A DNA stretch of 64,000 nt from Rahnella bruchi (GTDB lineage Bacteria; Pseudomonadota; Gammaproteobacteria; Enterobacterales; Enterobacteriaceae), in contig NZ_QZWI01000004.1 of assembly GCF_003614975.1 (NCBI RefSeq), forward strand, positions 186,001 to 250,000, written 5' to 3'. The notes under the pieces are model-generated. The model did not search any database and was not told the DNA's origin. It saw nothing but the letters and a program-made list of their open reading frames with translations. Made by a program: the position numbers and the translations under genes. The stretch's first letter is position 1. The number at the start of each line of letters is the position of its first letter. Shown piece after piece: positions 44,349 through 52,631 of this stretch.

Positions 44349-45944
44349 ATGGTTACCAGGCGTCAATTTGTTACCGGTTTTTCGGCAATACCTGTTCTGT
44401 CCTACCTGAAATTCGATGCTGTCTTTGCCGCCACGCCAGCGTCAATTCTGGTGATGGCTATCCAGCTCGATATCATTACCAGCCTTGATCCGCATGAAAG
44501 TTTCGAGTCCGTGGGCAGTGAAATTACCGGCAATATGTATCAGCAACTGGTGAAACCCAAACTGGCCTCCCCTGATGAAATCGAAGGCGATCTGGCCGTT
44601 TCATGGACTGCTTCCGACGATAAAAAAACCTTCACCTTCAAACTGGATCCGAAAGCCAAATGGGCCGATGGCAAACCGGTGACCGCCGAAGACGCGGCGT
44701 TTTCGCTGCAACGCGTGGTGAAACTCGATAAAAGCCCTGCGTACATCATCAACCAGTTTGGCTATACCAAAGATAACGTCGACAGCCTGATCACCGCTCC
44801 TGACGCCGAAACGCTGGTGATTACAACCACTGAACCGGCGTCTGAATCCTTCCTGCTTTACTGCCTGACCGCTAACGTCGGCAGCATCGTGCAAAAATCG
44901 GCCTGTCTGGCCAATCAGGCGGGTGATGACCTGGGTAATGCCTGGCTGAAGAAAAACAGCGCCGGTTCCGGTGCCTTTAAACTGCGCGACTGGAAAGTCA
45001 GTGAGTCTGTGATTCTGGAGAGCAATAAAAACAACCCGCACGCGGGTAAAATCCAGCGCATCATCATGCGTCATATCATCGACCCGTCTGCCCAGCTGTT
45101 AATGCTGCAAAAAGGCGATATCGATATCGCGCGTAACCTGACCACTGAACAACTTCGCCCGCTGATGAAGGACAAAAATTTCACGCTGGTACAGAAAGGG
45201 ATTGCCGGGACCTTTATGCTGTCCGCCAATACCGCGCACCCGAATCTCGCCAAACCGCAGGTCTGGCAGGCGATCAAATGGGCAATCGATTACGAAAATA
45301 TCCAGCAGCATATCGTGCCGCTGACCCATAAAATCCACCAGAGCTTCTTGCCGGAAGGTTTCCCGGCGGCGGTGAATACCATCATGTACAAACGTGATGT
45401 GGCGAAAGCCAAAGCGCTGCTGGCCGAAGCCGGTTTCCCGAACGGTTTTGAAATCACGCTGGATCACTATTCCGCCTCGCCTTCTTCTGACATCGTGCAG
45501 GCATTACAGTCGAACCTCGCGGAAGTCGGGATTAAAGTCACGCTGCTGGCTGCCGAAAGCCGTCAGGTGCTGACCAAAATGCGTGCACGTCAGCAGCAAC
45601 TGGCGATGACCCAATGGGGCGCGGATTATTTTGACCCGAACTCTAACGCCGAAGCCTTTTGCAGCAATCCGGATAACACCGATAAAGCGAAAAGCCGCAC
45701 CCTGGCGTGGCGTTGCAGCTGGCAGGATAAAGAGATTTCAGACCTCAGCACCAAAGCACTGAAAGAATCTGATCCGGCCACACGCATCAAGCTATATGAA
45801 GAGTTGCAGACCAAACATATGGAAAACAGCCCGTTTGCCATCATGTTGCAGCCCACCATGACCGCCGCCTGCCGTAACGTGATTTCCGGCGTGGTATTAA
45901 CAGTAATGAGCACCAGCCCTTACGAGAAGGTTGTTAAAGCGTGA
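44349..45944 (+). CDS. Peptide ABC transporter substrate-binding protein with twin-arginine signal
   Basis: A periplasmic family-5 (DppA/OppA-like) binding protein, about 531 residues. The start MVTRRQFVTGFSAIPVLS carries the twin-arginine signature TRRQF, so export by the Tat system is likely, unusual for this family. The mature part has the lobe pattern of dipeptide/oligopeptide binders (SLDPHESFESVGSEI...MYQQLVK, DGKPVTAEDAAFSLQRV, FLPEGFPAA). It is the first gene of an importer operon. GGGAG at 44338-44342 is a strong ribosome-binding site. The specific ligand is unknown; context suggests D-containing peptides. Confidence 0.87.
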   Translation: MVTRRQFVTGFSAIPVLSYLKFDAVFAATPASILVMAIQLDIITSLDPHESFESVGSEITGNMYQQLVKPKLASPDEIEGDLAVSWTASDDKKTFTFKLDPKAKWADGKPVTAEDAAFSLQRVVKLDKSPAYIINQFGYTKDNVDSLITAPDAETLVITTTEPASESFLLYCLTANVGSIVQKSACLANQAGDDLGNAWLKKNSAGSGAFKLRDWKVSESVILESNKNNPHAGKIQRIIMRHIIDPSAQLLMLQKGDIDIARNLTTEQLRPLMKDKNFTLVQKGIAGTFMLSANTAHPNLAKPQVWQAIKWAIDYENIQQHIVPLTHKIHQSFLPEGFPAAVNTIMYKRDVAKAKALLAEAGFPNGFEITLDHYSASPSSDIVQALQSNLAEVGIKVTLLAAESRQVLTKMRARQQQLAMTQWGADYFDPNSNAEAFCSNPDNTDKAKSRTLAWRCSWQDKEISDLSTKALKESDPATRIKLYEELQTKHMENSPFAIMLQPTMTAACRNVISGVVLTVMSTSPYEKVVKA

Positions 45945-46957
45945 TGAGCAAGAGACTCAAAGGATTTCTGAGTACCTGCATCAGCGTTTGTCTTACTTTG
46001 TTTGGTCTGTCGGTAGTGACTTTTTTCATCGGTCGCGTGATGCCGACAGACCCGGTTCTGGCTGCGGTTGGCGATAACGCCCCGCAGGCAGTCGTCGAAC
46101 GGGTTCGTCATGAAATGGGGCTGGATCAGCCCCTCTGGATGCAGTTCTTCCATTATCTCAGCCAGGTGTTTCACGGTGATTTAGGCCGTTCCGCCCTGAC
46201 ATCCAATCTGGTCACCACCGATATCGCGCGCTTTTTCCCGGCCACGCTGGAACTGGCGACAGCGGCCATCATCATTGCGGCCATTGTCGGCATTCCGCTG
46301 GGCGTCTGGGCGGCAACGCGTCAGGGCAGCTGGATTGACCAGACCATCCGCGTGGTGTGTCTGGCCGGTCACTCCCTGCCGGTATTCGTACTGGCGTTGC
46401 TCAGCCTGCTGATTTTCTACTCCGCGCTGGGTATCGCGCCGGGTCCGGGACGCCAGGACATCATTTATCAGGACATGATCCCGCAGGTCACTGGTTTGCT
46501 GACCGTCGACTCTCTGCTGGCCGGTGACATGGGCGCGTTCTGGGATGCCCTCGCGCATATGGCCCAGCCGGTGCTGATCCTCGCGTATTTCAGCATGGCT
46601 TATATCACCCGCATGACACGAACGTTCATGCTCAACGCACTCGGCGGCGAATACGTGATTACCGCCCGCGCCAAGGGGCTTTCTGCGCAGCGCGTCATCT
46701 GGAAACATGCTTTCCCGACCGTCGGCGTGCAGCTGATTACCGTTCTTGCACTGACGTATGCCGGTTTGCTGGAAGGCGCTGTGGTCACTGAAAACGTCTT
46801 CTCCTGGCCCGGCCTCGGACAATATCTCACCGTCTCACTGATGAATGCGGATATGAACCCGGTGATCGGCTCCACACTGTTGATCGGCGCGATTTACGTG
46901 CTGCTTAACCTGCTGGCCGACCTTCTCTACCGACTATTGGATCCCCGCGTAAAATGA
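45944..46957 (+). CDS. Peptide ABC transporter permease (DppB-like)
   Basis: An inner-membrane permease of about 337 residues with six helices. It has the DppB/OppB pattern: N-terminal FIGRVMPTDPVLA, the conserved ARAKGLSAQRVIWKHAF EAA loop region and the C-terminal TSLLEGAVVTENVFSWPGLGQ-like stretch. The ATG at 45944 overlaps the upstream stop (TGATG). It pairs with the next gene, whose start overlaps its stop by 4 nt (ATGA). Confidence 0.9.
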   Translation: MSKRLKGFLSTCISVCLTLFGLSVVTFFIGRVMPTDPVLAAVGDNAPQAVVERVRHEMGLDQPLWMQFFHYLSQVFHGDLGRSALTSNLVTTDIARFFPATLELATAAIIIAAIVGIPLGVWAATRQGSWIDQTIRVVCLAGHSLPVFVLALLSLLIFYSALGIAPGPGRQDIIYQDMIPQVTGLLTVDSLLAGDMGAFWDALAHMAQPVLILAYFSMAYITRMTRTFMLNALGGEYVITARAKGLSAQRVIWKHAFPTVGVQLITVLALTYAGLLEGAVVTENVFSWPGLGQYLTVSLMNADMNPVIGSTLLIGAIYVLLNLLADLLYRLLDPRVK

Positions 46958-47880
46958 GCACTCTTCCGGTCACACCTCAACCCCGAGCGGGCAGCCGCGC
47001 CTGGCTGCTGGCGGATACTCCGCATACCCGGACGCAAGCCGTCTGGGGACGCCGTTACCGTATCTGGCTTGGTCTGCGCAAAAATCCGCTGGCCGTCACT
47101 GGCCTTTTCACCGTACTTATCGTATTGCTGATTTCGATTTGCGCGCCATGGCTGACCAGTTACGACCCCGGTGCGCAGGATCTGGCTCACCGTCTGGCGA
47201 AACCCTCCTCCCTGCACTGGCTCGGCACCGATGAGCTGGGGCGCGACACCCTGAGCCGAATTCTTTATGGCGGACGCATCACGCTTGGAATGGTGATTAT
47301 TGTGGTGGCGATCGTCGCCCCGCTCGGCCTGCTGATTGGCTGTGTGGCCGGTTATGCCGGCGGATTACTTGACCGTATTTTGATGCGCATAACCGACATC
47401 TTTCTGGCATTCCCTCGTCTGATTCTGGCTCTGGCTTTTGTGGCTGCCCTCAAACCCGGTATCGAAAGTGCCATTCTGGCGATCGCTCTCACTGCCTGGC
47501 CGCCGTATGCCCGTCTCGCCCGCGCCGAAACCATGCAGGTGCGCGGCACGGATTATATTGCCGCCTGCCGTCTGACCGGCGCGACACCGACGCGTATTGT
47601 GCTGCGCCATATCATGCCGCTGTGCGTGCCAAGTCTGGTGGTGCGTATCACGCTGGATATGAGTTCAATCATTATCACCGCCGCCAGCCTCGGTTTTCTG
47701 GGCATGGGCGCACAACCACCGTCACCGGAATGGGGCGCGATGATCGCCACCGCACGCCGTTTCCTGTTCAGCGAATGGTGGGTGCCGCTGATCCCGGCTA
47801 TTGCGATTTTCGTCACTTCACTGGCGTTCAACTTCCTCGGCGACGGCCTGCGCGACGTCCTCGATCCTAAGGAGAAATGA
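46954..47880 (+). CDS. Peptide ABC transporter permease (DppC-like)
   Basis: A 308-residue permease with the DppC pattern: an N-terminal cytoplasmic segment and one helix, the domain start HWLGTDELGRDTLSRILYGGRITL, the EAA loop (AETMQVRGTDYIAACRLTG) and ending AFNFLGDGLRDVLDPKEK. It completes the membrane channel of the importer. Its stop (TGA 47878-47880) overlaps the start of the following ATPase. Confidence 0.9.
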   Translation: MSTLPVTPQPRAGSRAWLLADTPHTRTQAVWGRRYRIWLGLRKNPLAVTGLFTVLIVLLISICAPWLTSYDPGAQDLAHRLAKPSSLHWLGTDELGRDTLSRILYGGRITLGMVIIVVAIVAPLGLLIGCVAGYAGGLLDRILMRITDIFLAFPRLILALAFVAALKPGIESAILAIALTAWPPYARLARAETMQVRGTDYIAACRLTGATPTRIVLRHIMPLCVPSLVVRITLDMSSIIITAASLGFLGMGAQPPSPEWGAMIATARRFLFSEWWVPLIPAIAIFVTSLAFNFLGDGLRDVLDPKEK

Positions 47881-48710
47881 TGCTGGTTGATATCAAAGAT
47901 CTGCATATTACGTTCCAGACCAATAGCGGCAGTTTCGACGCAGTTCGAGGCGTATCGCTGTCACTGGACAAAGAAAAGTTCGGTATTGTCGGCGAAAGTG
48001 GATCGGGGAAATCCCTGACCGCGCGCTGCCTGATGAATCTGCTACCTTCAAGCGCAAAATGCCGCGCCGAAACCCTGTCTTTCGACGGTATCGACCTGCG
48101 TAATGCCAGTGAAAAACAGATGCGCCAGATACGCGGCAAACGCGTCGGCTTCATTTTGCAGGATCCGAAATATTCCCTGAATCCGGTAATGCCGGTTGGT
48201 AAACAGGTGGCGGAAGCCTGGCAGACGCATAAAGGCGGGTCGAAAAAGCAGGCGATGAACGCCGCCATAGAACTGCTGGATCAGGTGCGTATCCGTGATC
48301 CGCATAAAGTCGCCGAACGTTACGCCCATGAAGTTTCGGGCGGTATGGGACAGCGCGTAATGATCGCCATGATGCTGGCTCCGGATCCGGAACTGATGAT
48401 TGCCGATGAGCCGACCAGCGCACTGGATGCCACCGTGCAGGCCGAGATTTTGCGCCTGCTCGACGACCTGGTGTCCAGTCGCGGCATGGGACTGATCCTG
48501 ATCAGCCACGATTTGCCGCTGGTGTCCAAATTCTGTGACCGCGTGGCCGTGATGTATGCAGGCCGTATCGTCGAAACGTTACAGGCCGGTGATTTGCTCA
48601 AAGCACAACATCCCTACACCCGCGGGCTGCTGGAATGTCTGCCGTCGCTGAAACATCCGCGTGACAGGTTGCCGGTACTGGTGCGTGACGAAGCATGGAA
48701 AACCTCATGA
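47880..48710 (+). CDS. Peptide ABC transporter ATP-binding protein (DppD-like)
   Basis: A 276-residue ATPase of the OppD/DppD group. Walker A is GESGSGKS, signature SGGMGQRV, Walker B LMIADEPTSALD, and the H-loop LISHD. The C-terminal HPYTRGLLECLPSLKHPRDRLP is the typical family tail. Unlike DppD, no four-cysteine iron-sulfur tail is present. The ATG at 47880, with AGGAG 5 nt upstream, is preferred over the one at 47877. The start overlaps the previous stop. Confidence 0.9.
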   Translation: MLVDIKDLHITFQTNSGSFDAVRGVSLSLDKEKFGIVGESGSGKSLTARCLMNLLPSSAKCRAETLSFDGIDLRNASEKQMRQIRGKRVGFILQDPKYSLNPVMPVGKQVAEAWQTHKGGSKKQAMNAAIELLDQVRIRDPHKVAERYAHEVSGGMGQRVMIAMMLAPDPELMIADEPTSALDATVQAEILRLLDDLVSSRGMGLILISHDLPLVSKFCDRVAVMYAGRIVETLQAGDLLKAQHPYTRGLLECLPSLKHPRDRLPVLVRDEAWKTS

Positions 48711-49492
48711 CTGATCAATCCCCTCTTATCCGTCAGGATTTAGATAACAGTAAAATTATTCTGAACAATCTGCGGATTGCTTTTGGTGATACCGAAGTGG
48801 TGAAAGGCGTGAGTTTCAGCGTCGCGCCGGGTGAATGCTTTGGGATTGTAGGAGAAAGCGGCTCAGGGAAATCCACCATTTTACGTGCGCTGGCCGGACT
48901 GAATCAGTCCTGGTCGGGTGAAATGGTGATTGGCGGTGAAGATCAGCTGCCGGTGCGCCAGAAGCGCTTTTTCCGCCGCGTGCAGATGGTATTTCAGGAT
49001 CCCTACGGCTCGCTGCATCCGCGGCAGACCATAGACCGCATCCTCAGCGAACCGCTGATTGTTCATGGTTTTCTCAATATTGAGAAACGAATAACCGATG
49101 CCCTGAGCGAAGTTGGTCTGCCGCAGGCGGTGCGTTTCCGCTTTCCGCATCAGCTTTCCGGCGGTCAGCGTCAGCGTGTTGCCATTGCGCGGGCAATGAT
49201 TTCGGAACCGGAAATTTTACTGCTCGACGAGCCCACCTCAGCGCTGGATGTCTCGGTGCAGGCGGAGATTCTCAACCTGTTAAGCGACCTGCGTGAACGG
49301 CGGAAACTGACTTATATCCTCGTCAGCCACAATCTGGCCGTAGTAACGCATCTTTGCACCAGCATTGGCGTGATGATTGGTGGTGAAATGGTCGAGCTTC
49401 TGAGCGCAGACGATTTACGGACGGGCAACGTCACCCATCCGCATACAGCAGAACTACGATCGTTAAGTCTCAGTTTAGAGGAGCCCGAATAA
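48707..49492 (+). CDS. Peptide ABC transporter ATP-binding protein (DppF-like)
   Basis: The second ATPase, about 261 residues. Walker A GESGSGKST, signature LSGGQRQRVAIARA, Walker B LLLDEPTSALDVSVQ, H-loop LVSHN. The start at 48707 overlaps the upstream stop by 4 nt (ATGA); an ATG at 48695 gives 4 more residues. With the upstream gene it forms the heterodimeric engine of the importer. A weak hairpin, then the D-aminopeptidase gene follow. Confidence 0.9.
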   Translation: MTDQSPLIRQDLDNSKIILNNLRIAFGDTEVVKGVSFSVAPGECFGIVGESGSGKSTILRALAGLNQSWSGEMVIGGEDQLPVRQKRFFRRVQMVFQDPYGSLHPRQTIDRILSEPLIVHGFLNIEKRITDALSEVGLPQAVRFRFPHQLSGGQRQRVAIARAMISEPEILLLDEPTSALDVSVQAEILNLLSDLRERRKLTYILVSHNLAVVTHLCTSIGVMIGGEMVELLSADDLRTGNVTHPHTAELRSLSLSLEEPE

Positions 49493-49525
49493 CCGTTGCA
49501 TTAACGGACATTATTCCGGTCTCAC

Positions 49526-49548
49526 GGGCAGTCTGGGCTGCCCTCTTA
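49526..49548 (+). terminator. Weak intercistronic hairpin before the D-aminopeptidase gene
   Basis: GGGCAG (49526-49531) pairs with CTGCCC (49538-49543) around 6 nt, followed by TCTTATT. It could partially terminate importer transcripts and so lower the level of the downstream peptidase. Confidence 0.45.
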
Positions 49549-49578
49549 TTCACTGATAGACAGTCTGTGGAGATTCTC

Positions 49579-51126
49579 ATGACCTCTGATTTACAGTGGC
49601 AAGCCGCTGAGGCGACCGCAAAACGCATCACTAAAAACTGGGATAAACCCGGCGAGCCCGGCGGGGCAATCACACTTTTCGACAGCAAAACACTGCGCGG
49701 TTTCGCCACCGGCGGTATGTCTAATCTGACCACTTCTGAGCCGTTTAGCATTGATTCCGTGGTGCGTTACGCTTCCGTCACCAAGCATATTTTCGCGGCT
49801 CTGGCCTTACTGAAAAGTGATGCCGGACTCTCGCCGCATGACACCCTCGGCCAGTATTTACCCGCGCTGAAACCGCCGATGTCGCAGGTGACTATTGGTC
49901 AGGCTCTCGACATGACCGGCGGTTTACCGGACGTTCGCGAAACGCTCTCCCTGCTGGGAATTTCGGTTTATAACGTCAGCGATGCTGACGTGATCATGGC
50001 GTTTCTGGCGCAGGACGGCGCCCTGAATTTCCCTGCGGGTACGGAGATTTCATACAGTAATACCGGTTACCGACTGGTGGAAGAAATCCTCAGGCAAAAA
50101 GGCATTTTGTTTGAAGATCTGCTGCAAAAACATATAGCTCATCCGCTGGATATTGCATTCCGCGCACCGGAAACCTGGTTTGATATTGTGCCGGGTCTGA
50201 TCCCTGGTTACTGGCAGGACACCACCGGCTGGAAAACGGCCGCCGCCGGTTTACATCTTTCGGCTTCCGGCAGTCTGACCGGCAGTGTACGTTCGCTTTC
50301 CGTCTGGCTGCAAAGTCTGCTGGCAGACAGCGGACCAGGCGCAGGCGTACTGAAAACGCTGACCGCGCAACGCCATTTGCAGGGTCATATTCCTTCCGCC
50401 TACGGGCTGGGCACAACGTCGTCGCAAATCGGTGAACATACGGTCTTTGGCCACGGCGGTTCCCATGCAGGATACAAAACCTATTTCCTGCTGCACCCGG
50501 AACTGGACGCCGGGATTGCGCTGGTCTCGAACCGAGAAGACACCACTGCGTATACCCACGCGCTGGAAGTGATGTCCGCCCTGCTGGCATCACCGCTTCC
50601 CGCCCGGAGTCACGCATTGCCGGACGGACTGTATTCGAGCATTGCCGATCCTTACTGGCTGAAAGTCAGCAATGGCACCGCCAGCTATCTGGGTTCCGCC
50701 GATAATCTGTATCAGGGCGATGACGCCGGTGAGGCCATTACGCTTTCGGCACATATGCCCATGCGGTTACGCTGGAACGGTCAGGCCATTGAAGGTGAAA
50801 TCGGCCATGCTCCGCGTTATTTCCGGCCGATTGAGCCTAATGACTGCCTGAAAATGGTTCAGGGGCGCTGGTATCATCCGGAGTCAAAAGCCGCCTTTGA
50901 TATCGATGGCGACCAGCTGCGGATTGGGGTCGGGACACAGCGTGCCAGCGGACAGTTAACCTCGCTGGGTGCAGGACGCCTGCTGGTGGAATTGCCCGAC
51001 GGGCCGTGGAAGAAAACCTTCTGTCTTTACTTTCAGGGTTACAACGTCAAACTCGTTTCAAACCGCAGCCGCGTACTGAGCTTCCGCCGCGATGAATGCC
51101 GGAGCAGCTGGCAGCCGGGACTCTAA
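49579..51126 (+). CDS. D-aminopeptidase (DAP type, serine peptidase family S12)
   Basis: A cytosolic penicillin-recognising serine enzyme of 515 residues, the size of the Ochrobactrum anthropi D-aminopeptidase (520). That enzyme removes N-terminal D-amino acids, chiefly D-Ala, from peptides and amides. The S12 motifs are SxxK at Ser66-Val-Thr-Lys69 (RYASVTKH), YxN at Tyr159-Ser-Asn161 (SYSNTGYR) and HGG at His292 (GHGGSHAGYK). The spacing is close to that of DAP (Ser62, Lys65, Tyr153, His287). Two C-terminal beta-barrel domains, as in DAP, follow from about residue 335. No signal peptide is seen. GTGGAG lies 6 nt upstream of the ATG at 49579. It is the last gene of the peptide-use operon. Confidence 0.82.
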   Translation: MTSDLQWQAAEATAKRITKNWDKPGEPGGAITLFDSKTLRGFATGGMSNLTTSEPFSIDSVVRYASVTKHIFAALALLKSDAGLSPHDTLGQYLPALKPPMSQVTIGQALDMTGGLPDVRETLSLLGISVYNVSDADVIMAFLAQDGALNFPAGTEISYSNTGYRLVEEILRQKGILFEDLLQKHIAHPLDIAFRAPETWFDIVPGLIPGYWQDTTGWKTAAAGLHLSASGSLTGSVRSLSVWLQSLLADSGPGAGVLKTLTAQRHLQGHIPSAYGLGTTSSQIGEHTVFGHGGSHAGYKTYFLLHPELDAGIALVSNREDTTAYTHALEVMSALLASPLPARSHALPDGLYSSIADPYWLKVSNGTASYLGSADNLYQGDDAGEAITLSAHMPMRLRWNGQAIEGEIGHAPRYFRPIEPNDCLKMVQGRWYHPESKAAFDIDGDQLRIGVGTQRASGQLTSLGAGRLLVELPDGPWKKTFCLYFQGYNVKLVSNRSRVLSFRRDECRSSWQPGL

Positions 51127-51144
51127 TCCCGAACGGTGTACTGC

Positions 51145-51172
51145 AAAGCCTCCCGTCGTGGAGGCTTTTTTT
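51145..51172 (+). terminator. Rho-independent terminator of the peptide-use operon
   Basis: AAAGCCTCC, 6-nt loop, GGAGGCTTT followed by a T-run; 18 bp past the D-aminopeptidase stop. Confidence 0.93.
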
Positions 51173-51518
51173 GTTAACTTCATCACATTTTATTAATACA
51201 AACGGATCAACTGGTACATAACAGCACAAAATGTTCACTCCTTATTTAACAAGGGCTGCAAGCCCGTTTTGCCCAAAATCCCCTCACAAAACCTCCTGAA
51301 AATTAGTTGCCACTCGTAACCGTCACTTCTTCATGCTTGTTAATTGAATTAACATCTGGGAAACAAAATTCAATACCCGCTTTATCTGCATGGCATTAAG
51401 AAACACATCAAGTGTTCAGCAGATGATGCCGTTGGATTTTAAACATACTGATTTAACTAAACTATTTTATATGTCTTTTTTTATGCAATGTTTAGCAACT
51501 GCTACAAGGGATGAGTCT
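51173..51518. promoter_or_regulatory. Control region of the HbpS-like gene and dehydrogenase operon
   Basis: About 345 bp with no gene. GGGCT/AGCCC with a 3-nt loop (51253-51265) then GTTTT resembles a small terminator. The perfect inverted repeat TGTTAATT-G-AATTAACA at 51338-51354 is operator-like. The remaining stretch is AT-rich and must contain the promoter. Confidence 0.6.
51338..51354. promoter_or_regulatory. 17-bp operator-like palindrome upstream of the HbpS-like gene
   Basis: TGTTAATTGAATTAACA is perfectly symmetric around the central G and lies about 165 bp upstream of the HbpS-like start codon. It has the shape of a site for a dimeric GntR- or TetR-like repressor; no such gene is beside it. 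Confidence 0.6.
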
Positions 51519-51995
51519 ATGTCTGTTAATAAACACACGGCACGTGCTGTAATTTGTGTCTCCGCTTTACTGTTTTCCGCCCCCTCCGTTTACGCTGCCG
51601 GGCATCCTCAGCTCGATAACGCTCAGGCCGCTAAAGTGATCGACAGTGTTAAAGCCACTCTTGCTGAACAGCACAGCACCGGTTGCGTTGCTGTAGTTGA
51701 TGCATCTGGTTCGTTACTGGCATTCCAGCGTCTGGATGGTTCCCCTGCCGGATGCGTCGATGCATCCATTGGCAAAGCGCGCACCTCTGCGCTTTATCAC
51801 GCCCCTTCGCTGAAATTCATGCAACGCCTTCAGGGCGGCGAAACCACCGTGCTGGCAATCCCGCACGCGGTGGCACTGGGTGGTGGCTTCCCATTGACCC
51901 TTGACGGTGAAGTGGTCGGTGCCGTCGGTGTCAGCACACCGAAGCAGGACATCGATAATCAGTCATCAGAAAAAGCGGCCAGCGTCCTGAAATAA
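51519..51995 (+). CDS. Periplasmic HbpS/GlcG-family (DUF336) protein
   Basis: A 158-residue secreted protein with signal peptide (residues 1 to about 27, ending VYAA) and one GlcG/HbpS-type domain: VAVVDASGSLLAFQRLDGSPAGC, DASIGKARTSALYHAPS and GGFPLTLDGEVVGAVGVST. Members bind haem (HbpS) or occur beside glycolate or aldehyde oxidation genes. The start ATG 51519, with AAGGG 8 nt upstream, gives a proper signal peptide; a longer open frame to 51390 is not supported. It precedes the sugar dehydrogenase operon, but a hairpin lies between them. Confidence 0.85.
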   Translation: MSVNKHTARAVICVSALLFSAPSVYAAGHPQLDNAQAAKVIDSVKATLAEQHSTGCVAVVDASGSLLAFQRLDGSPAGCVDASIGKARTSALYHAPSLKFMQRLQGGETTVLAIPHAVALGGGFPLTLDGEVVGAVGVSTPKQDIDNQSSEKAASVLK

Positions 51996-52024
51996 CAGGC
52001 ACTTTTAATCACTCCTTCTTGTTG

Positions 52025-52048
52025 ACGGCCACGCCCGTGGCCGTTTTA
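52025..52048 (+). terminator. Terminator or attenuator between the HbpS-like gene and the dehydrogenase operon
   Basis: ACGGCCAC, loop GCCC, GTGGCCGT followed by TTTATA: an 8-bp perfect stem with short T-run, 29 bp past the HbpS-like stop. Confidence 0.7.
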
Positions 52049-52073
52049 TACGGAACATTTACGGACTTTCAGC

Positions 52074-52631
52074 ATGATCAATCTCTCTCGTCGCCGGTGG
52101 ATACTCGGCACTGCGGGCGTCATGGTTGCGGGTATCGGTGGCCAGATGCTGGGCGGTGGCGTGTTTGCTACTCTCGCCCATGCCGCGCCTCCGCTGGCTT
52201 CTGCTGTGACAATGCCAGACAGTTTTATGGCGCTTTCTAAGCAGCTTACCGGCATGGACGCACTCGAACCGCACCTCGGACAGGCACTCTACAGCTGGCT
52301 GCATCAGGCACAGCTCGACACGCAGCTTGAGGCCCTTTCGACACTTTTCACCACGCACCGCAACGTTGTCGGTGATGATTTGCATCAGTTGCTGGCCGCA
52401 CAACCGGCGGAACTGGCGCAGTTGTATCAACAGCTGGTCAGCGGCTGGTATCTCGGCGTGGTCGGTCAGCCCGGCAGCCAGAAATGTATCGGATTCGAAA
52501 ATATCATCAGCTATCAGTTGCTGAAAAATAACCTGCTGCCGCCAAGTTATGCGCCGGGTGAACCGAATTTCTGGGTCAACAAGCCTGCTGCGCCGCAACA
52601 AAATTCCACGGAGGTGATTGCTCATGGCTGA
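52074..52631 (+). CDS. Membrane sugar/sugar-acid dehydrogenase small subunit, Tat-exported
   Basis: The small (chaperone-like) subunit of a three-part FAD-GMC dehydrogenase complex, 185 residues. A twin-arginine signal is at SRRRWILGTAGVMVAG, followed by a hydrophobic core. The mature part matches the sorbitol-dehydrogenase-family small subunit pattern (FMALSKQLTG near residue 51, LVSGWYLGVVG, then ENIISYQLLKNNLLPPSY and PGEPNFWVNKP). The FAD subunit lacks its own signal, so this subunit probably carries it through the Tat pore by hitch-hiking. It overlaps the FAD subunit gene by 8 nt. Fructose, sorbitol and 2-ketogluconate dehydrogenases share this design; which one this is cannot be said. 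Confidence 0.82.
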   Translation: MINLSRRRWILGTAGVMVAGIGGQMLGGGVFATLAHAAPPLASAVTMPDSFMALSKQLTGMDALEPHLGQALYSWLHQAQLDTQLEALSTLFTTHRNVVGDDLHQLLAAQPAELAQLYQQLVSGWYLGVVGQPGSQKCIGFENIISYQLLKNNLLPPSYAPGEPNFWVNKPAAPQQNSTEVIAHG

